Positions 53,338 through 63,014 of a DNA stretch of 64,000 nt are shown in pieces. This DNA comes from Ruegeria sp. R13_0 (GTDB lineage Bacteria; Pseudomonadota; Alphaproteobacteria; Rhodobacterales; Rhodobacteraceae), in NCBI RefSeq assembly GCF_017743995.1, contig NZ_JAGHRB010000010.1, positions 157,444 to 221,443 of the forward strand. The letters are read 5' to 3'. Below the pieces are notes generated by a model. That model was not told where the DNA came from and did no database searches. It saw only the letters and a list, made by a program, of their open reading frames with translations. The position numbers were made by a program, and so were the translations under genes. The first letter of the stretch is position 1. Every line of letters starts with the position of its first letter.

Positions 53338-54047
53338 CCCGGTTGCTCACGATTGTTTGTTGCCTTCTGGCAGGATCCGTTTCCGCGCAATGTCGTCAAG
53401 CTCTGGCGCTTGGGTTGGATGTGTCCGGCTCCGTCGACGCCCACGAATACAGGCTGCAGATCGACGGCTTGGCCGCCGCGCTGCGGCGCCCTGAAATCCG
53501 CAAGATCATATTGGCAAATCCCGCATTTCCCGTTCGCCTCGCGGTGTTCGAATGGAGCGAACCCGGCCATCATCGCGTGCTCTTGGAATGGACCGAAATT
53601 CGCACTGAATCTGATCTAGGCAGGATCGCGGCGAGACTGGGCGACGTGACCCGCAGCGCCGCGCCGCAAGGCACAGCCGTGGGCGATGCGATGCTGTTTG
53701 GCGCGGACCTCCTGAACCAACAACCGGAGTGTTGGAAGCGCACTTTGGATTTGTCCGGAGATGGGAAACATAATCTCGGCCTCCATCCACGCGACGCCAA
53801 AGCGTTGTTGCAGGACAGCGGCGTCACCATCAACGGTTTGGTGATCGGTGTCGACGACTCCAACTACGGCGACCAACGGGATGTCCAGATTGGAGAGCTG
53901 TCAGCTTACTACAACGCCTGGGTCATCCTTGGCCCCGATGCGTTTGTCGAGGTCGCACTGGGGTTTGAAGCCTATGAGGACGCCATGACCCGCAAACTGA
54001 TCCGAGAGCTGCAGGGGATCATCCTATCCCAAGCCTCTCATCAGTAG
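53334..54047 (+). CDS. DUF1194 von Willebrand A-like protein, copy 2
   Basis: A 237-residue paralogue of the preceding protein. It has a signal peptide (MTRLLTIVCCLLAGSVSA), MIDAS motif DVSGSVD in ALGLDVSGSVDAHE, AVFEWSEPGHH, RTLDLSGDGKHN and the shared C-terminal GFEAYEDAMTRKLIREL. The two copies are clearly diverged rather than a recent duplication. It ends in a seven-base convergent overlap with the regulator gene. Confidence 0.83.
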   Translation: MTRLLTIVCCLLAGSVSAQCRQALALGLDVSGSVDAHEYRLQIDGLAAALRRPEIRKIILANPAFPVRLAVFEWSEPGHHRVLLEWTEIRTESDLGRIAARLGDVTRSAAPQGTAVGDAMLFGADLLNQQPECWKRTLDLSGDGKHNLGLHPRDAKALLQDSGVTINGLVIGVDDSNYGDQRDVQIGELSAYYNAWVILGPDAFVEVALGFEAYEDAMTRKLIRELQGIILSQASHQ

Positions 54048-54538
54048 ATATAGCGGATCTGGTCCGTCCAATAGCGTTCGACTCGACGCAGCGAAGTGGT
54101 GATATCCTCGATCCCTTCCGACCCCAGAACGCCGCGGTTCTGAAGTCCTTCGGCATGGCGCAGGAACAGCTCAGACACGATATCACGAATCTCGCGCCCC
54201 TGTGGCGTCAGACGAACGCGGACCGAGCGTCGGTCAATCTCGCAGCGTTGGTGGTGCATATACCCCATCTCGACCAGTTTCTTGAGGTTGTAGCTGACAT
54301 TGCTGCCCTGATAGTAGCCGCGGCTTTTCAATTCGCCGGCGGTCACCTCATGATCGCCTATGTTGAACAGTAAAAGCGCTTGAACCGCGTTAATCTCCAG
54401 CACGCCCACCCGTTCGAACTCATCCTTGATGACATCCAGCAACAGACGATGCAGACGCTCGACCAGAGCGAGCGCCTCAAGATAGCTGGTCATGAAGCCT
54501 TTAGCCCCTGACGCAGAGACCTGCATTTCCATACTCAT
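54041..54538 (-). CDS. MarR-type winged-helix regulator, LdtR-like
   Basis: A 165-residue winged-helix protein. The recognition region EINAVQALLLFNIGDHEVTAGELKSRGYYQGSNVSYNLKKLVEMGY (about 46-91, given here only as landmarks EINAVQALLL, GYYQGSNVSYN and LVEMGY) closely resembles the LdtR-type MarR regulators of alphaproteobacteria. In Liberibacter and Sinorhizobium these influence L,D-transpeptidase and osmotic responses. RRSVRVRLTPQG forms the wing. No L,D-transpeptidase gene lies beside it. Targets here are unknown. Confidence 0.8.
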   Translation of the reverse strand: MSMEMQVSASGAKGFMTSYLEALALVERLHRLLLDVIKDEFERVGVLEINAVQALLLFNIGDHEVTAGELKSRGYYQGSNVSYNLKKLVEMGYMHHQRCEIDRRSVRVRLTPQGREIRDIVSELFLRHAEGLQNRGVLGSEGIEDITTSLRRVERYWTDQIRYIY

Positions 54539-54615
54539 CCGACCCTCCGATTCAGCCGTGTCGTTTCAGACACGATGACCTGAATTTCCGAAAAATCGGT
54601 TAAGTCTGATTTTCT

Positions 54616-54873
54616 TTATTTTTGAAACGTTTGCGCGATATCCGCGATCAGATCAGCAAAAGGATCAGGCGTATTCACCTGCCCAGTGACCCACTGATAC
54701 AGGTCCTGATCGTTTTCCTTCAGCAGCGCGTCATACAAATCCAGCCCGGCCGCATCCATCGCGTTCAGGTTGCGCTCGGCATAAGCCGACAGGATCAAAT
54801 CCATCTCTTTGATCCCGCGCCGCATAGAACGCATCTGCAGGCGCTTGATCCGGACCTCGCGCGTTTCAGTCAT
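54616..54873 (-). CDS. sdhE: FAD assembly factor SdhE (succinate dehydrogenase assembly factor 2)
   Basis: An 85-residue helical protein with the RGxxE motif in RSMRRGIKEMDLIL (about 15-28), as in SdhE/YgfY, which helps attach FAD covalently to succinate dehydrogenase. DLYQWVTGQVNTPDP matches the family C-terminal half. Its start overlaps the end of the XRE regulator by eight bases, so the two are co-transcribed. Confidence 0.9.
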   Translation of the reverse strand: MTETREVRIKRLQMRSMRRGIKEMDLILSAYAERNLNAMDAAGLDLYDALLKENDQDLYQWVTGQVNTPDPFADLIADIAQTFQK

Positions 54874-55264
54874 TCTTGCCCTGCTCCAGCATCAAGCGCA
54901 GTTTCTTTTCCAACCGAGCGGCCCGCTCTGCGCTGGCCCGCATCTCGCCACGAATGGCACGCAATTCGGCGACCGCGTCTACCAGTTCCAGATTGGCCTC
55001 CCCCTCTGCGAAAGGCGCCTCCATACCTTCGCCTTCACCGGTCAACAACCACATAATCGAGACATTGATCATGCCCGCCATCATCGACAAGCGATTAGCG
55101 CGCGGTTCGGACAGATCGTTTTCCCAATCCGCGATTGTTGCCTTCTTGACCCCCAGACGACGCGCCAACTGTGCTTGCGTCATCCCCGCCGCTTCGCGCG
55201 CCGCAGCCAGCCTGTCTCCGAATGTTGCTGCATCCGGTCCGTACCAATCAGTTTCGTCGTTCAT
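54866..55264 (-). CDS. XRE family regulator with C-terminal coiled coil
   Basis: A 132-residue protein. The Cro/C1-type helix-turn-helix has FGDRLAAAREAAGMTQAQLARRLGV (about 15-39) and TIADWENDLSEPRANRL, and the C-terminal part (about 90-128) is a charged coiled coil with AELRAIRGEMRASAERAARLEKK-like heptads. The ATG at 55264 follows GGAGACC. The 92-base divergent region to the aminotransferase holds TTGATCGTCAA (55296-55306) and a TGTCATA/TATGACA pair, possible autoregulatory sites. Confidence 0.82.
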   Translation of the reverse strand: MNDETDWYGPDAATFGDRLAAAREAAGMTQAQLARRLGVKKATIADWENDLSEPRANRLSMMAGMINVSIMWLLTGEGEGMEAPFAEGEANLELVDAVAELRAIRGEMRASAERAARLEKKLRLMLEQGKND

Positions 55265-55335
55265 CGGGGTCTCCAATTCTGGTGTGTCATACGGCTTGAT
55301 CGTCAATCGGGCGCACCCTATGACAGTCAGATTGA

Positions 55336-56656
<1,321 letters not shown>

Positions 56657-56672
56657 TAAGCCGGAGCCACGC

Positions 56673-57074
56673 ATGACCGCAGAGCTGCCAGAGTATTATT
56701 TCCGCGTCCGAGAAAACGGGGCCGTGGTGTTCAGGATTGACACCGAGAACCGCCAGCAGCGGATCGAGATGGATCAGATCGCGGTCATCAACATCCGAAA
56801 CGGAGAAGTCAAGCCGCACGGTCAACGCAGCCTGACCGAGGCCGACAAGGCCGAGATCGCCCGATGGATGGATGCGCGCAAGGCCCTGCTGGCCCAGCGT
56901 GATATCGACGATATTCACCGGGCCGTCGACTACCTGAACCTGACCACGCAATGGGCGCAGTCCAAAGCCTCGGAAGAACAGCTTGAAGAGGTGACCGACC
57001 GGCTTTTGATGGCGATGCACGATCTGCGCTCAGTTCTGGTGCGTAAGAAAGCGGACCGGCTGAAAGGCGGCTGA
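56673..57074 (+). CDS. Conserved hypothetical protein
   Basis: A 133-residue soluble, charged protein starting MTAELPEYYFRVRENGAVVF, with RIEMDQIAVINIRNGEVKPHG and a helical C-terminal half (LLMAMHDLRSVLVRKKADRLKGG). I recall orthologues in roseobacters without functional data. The ATG at 56673 excludes residues that would be encoded by the 101-bp repeat; GGAGCC lies upstream. Convergent with the MATE gene. Confidence 0.65.
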   Translation: MTAELPEYYFRVRENGAVVFRIDTENRQQRIEMDQIAVINIRNGEVKPHGQRSLTEADKAEIARWMDARKALLAQRDIDDIHRAVDYLNLTTQWAQSKASEEQLEEVTDRLLMAMHDLRSVLVRKKADRLKGG

Positions 57075-57077
57075 GGG

Positions 57078-58454
57078 TTACTCGGCCGGTACGCCCACCT
57101 CACGGACAGATCGCATCCAGAACCGCGCCATCAGCAAGACCGCCGCAAAGGCCAGCCCGAGCACAAGGCCCATCCAGACGCCGATTCCGTCCATGCCCTG
57201 CACGAAGCCGAAATAGTACGAGGCCGGGATTCCGATCACCCAATAGCTGAGGGCCGCCATGATCATTGGCACTTTTGCATCCTGCAACCCGCGCAGCAGG
57301 CCCAGCGCAATCACCTGCGCACCATCGACCAGCTGAAACAGGGCCGCCATGGCCAGAAGGCCCGTGCCAATCGCCAAAATTTCGCCGCGCTGCGCGTTGT
57401 CGGCCTCCATAAACAATGAGATCAGAGGCTCGGCACAGGTCAGGAAGAGTATGATCGTCAGCACGGACACGACCAGAGACATGCCGGTAACCGCAATCGC
57501 GCCACGCTCCAGATGAGCGCGGTCGCGGCGGCCCAGCGCATTACCTGCGCGGATGGTCGCCGCGTTTGACAGGCCGAGATGCACCATGAAGGTGGCCGAA
57601 GCGAGGTTGAGGGCAATCCCATGCGCCGCCAGCGGCACCTGCCCCAGCCACCCCATCATGATCGCTGAGGTCGCAAACAGCGTGACTTCGGCCAGTGTGG
57701 TCAAGCCAATCGGAACGCCCAGCCGCAGAACCCTGCCAAACATATCCCAATCCGGCCGCCAGAAGCGTTGAAATAAGCTGTGTTCCGGCAGCACCCGAAC
57801 CGCATAGATAATAACCGCAACCAGAGAAACGATCTGAGTCACCACGGACGCAATTGCTGCCCCCATGACCCCAAGCTCGGGCGCGCCCCAATTGCCGAAG
57901 ATCAATGCATAGTTCGTGACGCCATTCACGACCGCGGCGATCACGGTGATCCATAGCACGATCTGAGTACGCTCCAACGCTGCCAGATAAGACTTCAGCA
58001 CCATCACCAGCAGCGCAGGAAACAACCCCCATCCTGCAACGCGAAGATATTCTGAGGCGGTCTGCGCCACCTGCGGCTCCTGTTTCAGGGCAATCAGGAT
58101 GGGATAGGACCACCATAGCAGCGGCATCATCAGTGCGGCATAAAGCAGTGACAGCCACAAGCCCATACGGGTCGAGCGGCGGATGCTGGTTTCATCCTCT
58201 TCTGCGGCGGCCGTCGCCACCATGGGCATAACAGCCCAGCCAAATCCGGCCCCGAACAGGAACAACACAAAGTAGTAGCTGCTTGCCAGTGTCACTGCGG
58301 CCAGGGCCTCAACCCCGTACCAACCCAGCATCACCGTATCGGTCAGGCCGATTGCGAACTGCGCCAAATGCCCGCCAATCAACGGCAGGCCAAGCACAGC
58401 GATCGCTCGAAAATGGGCGGGATATGTCATCACCTTAGTCATCTCGCCAGCCAT
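57078..58454 (-). CDS. MATE family efflux transporter
   Basis: A 458-residue inner-membrane antiporter with twelve predicted helices. The repeated MatE signatures include LPLIGGHLAQFAIGLTDTVMLGWYG (about 23-47), VLKSYLAALERTQIVLW (about 140-156), and the C-terminal half starting at LGVPIGLTTLAEVTLFATSAIMMG. MATE/NorM-like pumps export cationic compounds using sodium or proton gradients. The start at 58454 is one of three in-frame ATGs (58442 and 58430 are alternatives). Substrate unknown. Confidence 0.88.
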   Translation of the reverse strand: MAGEMTKVMTYPAHFRAIAVLGLPLIGGHLAQFAIGLTDTVMLGWYGVEALAAVTLASSYYFVLFLFGAGFGWAVMPMVATAAAEEDETSIRRSTRMGLWLSLLYAALMMPLLWWSYPILIALKQEPQVAQTASEYLRVAGWGLFPALLVMVLKSYLAALERTQIVLWITVIAAVVNGVTNYALIFGNWGAPELGVMGAAIASVVTQIVSLVAVIIYAVRVLPEHSLFQRFWRPDWDMFGRVLRLGVPIGLTTLAEVTLFATSAIMMGWLGQVPLAAHGIALNLASATFMVHLGLSNAATIRAGNALGRRDRAHLERGAIAVTGMSLVVSVLTIILFLTCAEPLISLFMEADNAQRGEILAIGTGLLAMAALFQLVDGAQVIALGLLRGLQDAKVPMIMAALSYWVIGIPASYYFGFVQGMDGIGVWMGLVLGLAFAAVLLMARFWMRSVREVGVPAE

Positions 58455-58530
58455 AGGCCCGCGCCCTGCCCAAAATCAAGGCAGAAGTTAAAAACTCAAG
58501 GTGATACTTCTGAGGGATGCCAACCAAATG

Positions 58531-58568
58531 AAGAAGCCGTCGAAGGTTGGCACTCAACGGCTTCTTTC
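58531..58568 (-). terminator. Terminator of ppk2
   Basis: On the minus strand, GAAGCCGT pairs with ACGGCTTC around a 16-base loop, followed by TTCATTT. It lies just after the ppk2 stop codon. Confidence 0.6.
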
Positions 58569-58579
58569 AGCTTTGAGCT

Positions 58580-59506
58580 TTAGTTGGATTTGGCGTCCGG
58601 GTGCAACGCCGACCCCAGAATATGTTCCGAGCGGTGAATCACATGATGTGCCTGACCAACGATCAGCGGATCAGGTTCGCCTACGACCGAGGCGTCCTTG
58701 TCCGGGTAATCCAGTGTCGACAGGAAGTGGCGCATACAGTTCAGGCGCGCGCGTTTCTTGTCGTTGGATTTGACAACGGTCCATGGCGCATCGGCGGTGT
58801 CGGTGTAGAAGAACATCGCCTCTTTCGCCTCGGTGTAATCGTCCCACTTGTCGAGGCTAGCTTTGTCGATGGGCGACAGCTTCCACTGTTTCAGCGGATC
58901 GGTCTCGCGGCTTTTGAAACGGCGCTGTTGCTCTTCCTGCGTAACCGAGAACCAGTATTTGTAGAGTTGAATGCCCGAACGTACCAGCATCCGCTCCAAG
59001 TCCGGAGTCTGACGCATAAATTCCAGATACTCGTTGGGATCACAGAACCCCATCACCCGCTCAACGCCCGCGCGGTTGTACCAGGAGCGGTCGTAGAACA
59101 CCATTTCGCCAACGGTGGGCAATTCCTGAATGTAGCGCTGGTAGTACCACTGGCCTTTCTCCTCCCACGTGGGCTTGTTCAGCGCAACGACACGCGCCTG
59201 GCGCGGGTTGAGGTGCTCCATGAAGCGCTTGATCGTACCGCCCTTGCCCGCAGCATCGCGACCCTCGAACAACAACACGAACCGCTGGCCCGTATCCTGA
59301 GCCCAATGCTGAACCTTCAGCAATTCGGCCTGCAACTTGGCCTTCTGCGCCTCGTAGTCCTTGCGACCCATCTTGCGGTCATAGGGGTATTTCCCGCTCT
59401 CGAACGCGTGTCTGATTTTCTCGGGGCTGACGGTTGCCTCAGGCGCAGGTGTGGGCACAACCTTGATGTTTGCGGCTTCGGGTTTCTTCTGGGCGGTCGT
59501 TTCCAT
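58580..59506 (-). CDS. ppk2: Polyphosphate kinase 2
   Basis: A 308-residue PPK2 (class I type) moving phosphate between polyphosphate and nucleotides. Walker A is in LLFEGRDAAGKGGTIKRFMEHL (about 77-98), Walker B in MVFYDRSWYNRAGVERVMGF (about 135-154), with the lid segment QQRRFKSRETDPLKQWKLSP. The first 30 residues form a low-complexity Pro/Ala/Glu tail. Monocistronic, with its own terminator. Confidence 0.92.
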   Translation of the reverse strand: METTAQKKPEAANIKVVPTPAPEATVSPEKIRHAFESGKYPYDRKMGRKDYEAQKAKLQAELLKVQHWAQDTGQRFVLLFEGRDAAGKGGTIKRFMEHLNPRQARVVALNKPTWEEKGQWYYQRYIQELPTVGEMVFYDRSWYNRAGVERVMGFCDPNEYLEFMRQTPDLERMLVRSGIQLYKYWFSVTQEEQQRRFKSRETDPLKQWKLSPIDKASLDKWDDYTEAKEAMFFYTDTADAPWTVVKSNDKKRARLNCMRHFLSTLDYPDKDASVVGEPDPLIVGQAHHVIHRSEHILGSALHPDAKSN

Positions 59507-59631
59507 TCAGCTGTCCTCTTGCTGTTTTCTGTCCTGAGAACGAGCTAGCAGAACGCTTACGATCCCGCGTTGATTGGGATCAAATTGGAACGAATTTCGA
59601 CGAAAAAACTGGGGCTTCCGAGATGGCCTGC

Positions 59632-60240
59632 CTAGCGGTGCCCCCAATCATCGGGATTGTCGGAATTGTTGGGCGACAACCCCAGCACATCTCCTTTGAT
59701 CGAACAGCCCAACCCCAGAACCGTCCGGTTGGCGTAGTTGAAATAGGCACAGACCTGATTGATCTCGAGGATTTCTCCGTCGTCCCACCCGGCGTCGCGC
59801 AGGGCTGTGACATCCGCCTCGACCATGGCGCCGGGTGCTTCGGTCAACTTGCGCGCGTAGTGCATCGCTGCGATCTGCGCTGCGTTCAAAGGCGCGGCCT
59901 CCGGATCGCCCACCTCAATCGCCGCGCGGATCGCATCCCCCCTTGGCGGATCGGCCAGTAGCCGTTGCAGACCGTTGAAGTGATGCTCGACGCAATAGGA
60001 ACAGGTGTTCAACGCACTGACCCAAACACCAAGCGTCTCCAGAAACCATTTGGGGATCGTGTTGGCGGAATGGTGCAGCACATTCTTGTACAGCGTCATG
60101 TGGCCTTCCATCGAATGCGGGCGCAGGGAATGCGCCATCATGATGTTGTCCACATTATTGTCGGGCCCGGACACCCGGTCATACAACTTTTTCAGCTTAC
60201 CAGTCGCTTCCTGAAATGGCACGGTTTTGATCCAGCTCAT
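59632..60240 (-). CDS. Peroxidase-related AhpD-like protein (carboxymuconolactone decarboxylase family)
   Basis: A 202-residue helical protein. The redox pair is in LNTCSYCVEHHFNGLQ (about 79-94), the CxxC-x3-H of AhpD-like peroxidase-related enzymes. A conserved end, NYANRTVLGLGCSIKGDVLG, follows. Family members reduce hydroperoxides or act as disulfide relays; the physiological substrate is not known. It is divergent from the NYN nuclease gene. Confidence 0.85.
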   Translation of the reverse strand: MSWIKTVPFQEATGKLKKLYDRVSGPDNNVDNIMMAHSLRPHSMEGHMTLYKNVLHHSANTIPKWFLETLGVWVSALNTCSYCVEHHFNGLQRLLADPPRGDAIRAAIEVGDPEAAPLNAAQIAAMHYARKLTEAPGAMVEADVTALRDAGWDDGEILEINQVCAYFNYANRTVLGLGCSIKGDVLGLSPNNSDNPDDWGHR

Positions 60241-60395
60241 TGAAACGAGGCCCCTTTTTCCTTGAACATTTTAGGTCACACACAGCTTGGCTACATTTGA
60301 GGCAAACAATCAACCGCTATTGAAAACAGATGCCAAAAGGGTTGAACTCCCTCCAGATTCTTCACCCCAGACGCGATTCCTTGCCAGAGGCCACC

Positions 60396-60944
60396 GTGCG
60401 TATTCTCATTATTGCTTTTCTTCTATCCTCCGCCGCAAACGCCTTTGCCGCGCTCTCTCTGATTTCTATCGATTGGCTTTTGCTAACTGCCCCTTGCGCC
60501 ATGGCCAGTTCGCTTTTGATCCTGGCACGATGGCTTAAACGCAAGCCGCGCAGCTGGGCCGTTGTCGATGGATCGAATGTCATGCATTGGAAGGATGGCG
60601 AGCCTCGCATAGAAACGGTGCGAGAAGTAGTCGAGAAACTGACCGGCGCCGGTCTAACGCCCGGCGTAGTCTTCGACGCTAACGTGGGCTACAAGATCAA
60701 GGGCCGCTACTTGCACCACAACGCCCTTGCCGATCTGCTAAACCTGCCCGAGGATCGCGTCATGGTGGCCCCCAGCGGCACGCCCGCCGACCCCCTCGTG
60801 CTGCAAGTTGCTAAAGATTACGGGGCAATCGTCGTTTCAAACGACCGCTTCCGCGACTGGGCCGAGGAGTTTGGCGCGGTTTTGCAACCGGAATACTCCG
60901 TGCGTGGCGGGTACAGGGATGGGGCGCTTTGGCTGTCGTTGTAG
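60396..60944 (+). CDS. Membrane-anchored NYN/PIN-like ribonuclease (Zc3h12a-type)
   Basis: A roughly 182-residue protein. Two hydrophobic helices (about 2-20 and 24-43) are followed by a cytosolic NYN domain of the Zc3h12a/regnase-like type. Catalytic Asp candidates are in WAVVDGSNVMHW (about 55-66), GVVFDANVGYK (about 90-100), ADPLVLQVAKDYGAIVVSNDRFRDW (in VVSNDRFRDW) and the late GYRDGALW. The GTG at 60396 with AGAGG upstream is preferred; an ATG at 60330 would add 22 residues without changing the domain. RNA targets unknown. Confidence 0.8.
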   Translation: MRILIIAFLLSSAANAFAALSLISIDWLLLTAPCAMASSLLILARWLKRKPRSWAVVDGSNVMHWKDGEPRIETVREVVEKLTGAGLTPGVVFDANVGYKIKGRYLHHNALADLLNLPEDRVMVAPSGTPADPLVLQVAKDYGAIVVSNDRFRDWAEEFGAVLQPEYSVRGGYRDGALWLSL

Positions 60945-61055
60945 GATGTCAATCGCCGACATTTAGGCAATCCATCCACAAGACCTCGGGCCCCTCTTCC
61001 CCCGACCCACATCACCTGCCATAATGGGGGAAACTCAAAAACAAGAGCAGCACCG

Positions 61056-63014
61056 ATGCCCGACGATCTGTTGACGCCCAGCGCGACCGCCACTTACGAC
61101 GCCTCCTCAATCGAGGTGCTTGAAGGTTTGGAGCCGGTTCGAAAACGCCCCGGTATGTATATCGGCGGTACGGATGAGCGCGCTCTGCACCATATGGTCG
61201 CCGAGATCCTCGACAACTCGATGGACGAGGCGGTCGCTGGTCACGCCAACCGGATCGAGGTTGAGCTGCACGCAGACTATGCCCTGACGGTGCGCGACAA
61301 CGGGCGCGGTATTCCGATCGACCCGCACCCCAAATTCCCCGACAAATCCGCGCTTGAGGTCATCCTGTGCACCCTGCACGCGGGTGGTAAATTTTCGGGC
61401 AAAGCCTATCAGACCTCGGGCGGTCTGCACGGTGTGGGTGCATCCGTAGTGAACGCATTGTCGGATTCGATGGTCGTGCAGGTGGCGCGGGACAAAACGC
61501 TGTTCGAGCAGCGATTCTCGCGCGGGATTCCTCTGGGTCCGGTCGAAAAGGTCGGCGCGGCCCCGAACCGGCGCGGCACGACCGTGACCTTCCACGCAGA
61601 TGCCGAGATCTTCGGCCATCACAAGTTCAAACCGGCGCGGCTGTTCAAATCCATCCGCTCCAAGGCCTACCTGTTCTCGGGCGTCGAGATTCGCTGGAAA
61701 TCTGCCATCGATGACGGTGAAACGCCAACTGAGGCCACGTTCCACTTCCCCGGCGGCCTGTCGGACTATCTGAAGGAGACGATGAACGGCTCCTCCACCT
61801 ATGCCGAGCAGCCCTTCGCGGGCACCGTGGACTTCAATGAGAAATTCGGAACGCCGGGCAAGGTCGAATGGGCGATCAACTGGACGCCCTCGCGCGACGG
61901 GTTCATCCAGTCCTACTGTAACACCGTCCCCACACCCGAAGGCGGCACCCATGTCGCCGGTTTCTGGGCCGCGGCTCTTAAGGGTATCAAGGCCTATGGG
62001 GAACTGATCAACAACAAGAAAGCCGGTCAGATCACCCGCGATGACCTGATCACCGGCGGCTGCGCGCTGGTGTCATGCTTTATCAGCGAGCCGGAGTTTG
62101 TTGGCCAGACCAAAGACCGCCTTGCCACGGTCGAGGCGCAGCGGTTGGTCGAAAACTCCGTCCGCGACCACTTCGACAACTGGCTGGCCGCCGACACGAA
62201 ATCCGCCGGCGCGATCCTGGACTTCCTCATCCTGAGGGCCGAGGAACGCCTGCGCAGACGGGCCGAGAAGGAAACACAACGCAAGTCCGCCACTAAGAAA
62301 CTTCGTCTCCCCGGCAAGCTGGTGGACTGTAGTAGTTCAACACGCGACGGCACCGAGTTATTCATCGTCGAGGGCGACTCGGCCGGTGGCTCGGCCAAAA
62401 TGGGCCGCGACCGCAAAACGCAGGCCCTGCTGCCCCTGCGCGGCAAAATCCTGAATGTGCTGGGCGCGGCCAGTTCGAAACTGGGCACCAATGCCGAGAT
62501 CAACGACCTGACCCAAGCGCTGGGTGTGGGCCTTGGCACCAAATTCAACGTCGACGACCTGCGCTATGACAAGATCATCATCATGACCGACGCGGATGTG
62601 GACGGGGCGCATATCGCCTCGCTGCTGATGACGTTCTTCTTCACCCAGATGCGCCCCATGATCGACGCGGGCCACCTGTATCTGGCCTGCCCGCCTCTGT
62701 ATCGCCTGACCCAAGGCGCCAAGCGCGTCTATTGTCTGGACGAGGCCGAGCGCGACGAGTGGCTTGAGAAAGGTCTGGGCGGCAAGGGCAAGATCGACGT
62801 CTCGCGCTTCAAAGGTCTGGGCGAAATGGACGCCAAGGACCTGAAAGAGACAACAATGGATCCGGCATCCCGCAAACTGATCCGCGTCACCATTGACGAG
62901 GACGAACCCGGAGAAACCGGCGACCTGGTCGAGCGCCTGATGGGCAAAAAACCCGAACTGCGGTTCCAATACATTCAGGAGAACGCGCGGTTTGTGGAGG
63001 AGTTGGATGTTTAG
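61056..63014 (+). CDS. parE: DNA topoisomerase IV subunit B
   Basis: A 652-residue type IIA topoisomerase ATPase subunit, decatenating daughter chromosomes with ParC. The GHKL ATPase region begins with VRKRPGMYIGGTDERALHHMVAEILDNSMDEAV (landmarks RPGMYIGG about 32-39 and EILDNSMDEA), followed by TSGGLHGVGASVVNALS. The TOPRIM domain contains EGDSAGGSAKMGRDR and MTDADVDGAHIASLLMTFF. The C-terminal RFKGLGEMDAKDL is also present. ParE rather than GyrB is indicated by the shorter length. The stop overlaps the convergent membrane gene by four bases. Confidence 0.95.
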   Translation: MPDDLLTPSATATYDASSIEVLEGLEPVRKRPGMYIGGTDERALHHMVAEILDNSMDEAVAGHANRIEVELHADYALTVRDNGRGIPIDPHPKFPDKSALEVILCTLHAGGKFSGKAYQTSGGLHGVGASVVNALSDSMVVQVARDKTLFEQRFSRGIPLGPVEKVGAAPNRRGTTVTFHADAEIFGHHKFKPARLFKSIRSKAYLFSGVEIRWKSAIDDGETPTEATFHFPGGLSDYLKETMNGSSTYAEQPFAGTVDFNEKFGTPGKVEWAINWTPSRDGFIQSYCNTVPTPEGGTHVAGFWAAALKGIKAYGELINNKKAGQITRDDLITGGCALVSCFISEPEFVGQTKDRLATVEAQRLVENSVRDHFDNWLAADTKSAGAILDFLILRAEERLRRRAEKETQRKSATKKLRLPGKLVDCSSSTRDGTELFIVEGDSAGGSAKMGRDRKTQALLPLRGKILNVLGAASSKLGTNAEINDLTQALGVGLGTKFNVDDLRYDKIIIMTDADVDGAHIASLLMTFFFTQMRPMIDAGHLYLACPPLYRLTQGAKRVYCLDEAERDEWLEKGLGGKGKIDVSRFKGLGEMDAKDLKETTMDPASRKLIRVTIDEDEPGETGDLVERLMGKKPELRFQYIQENARFVEELDV

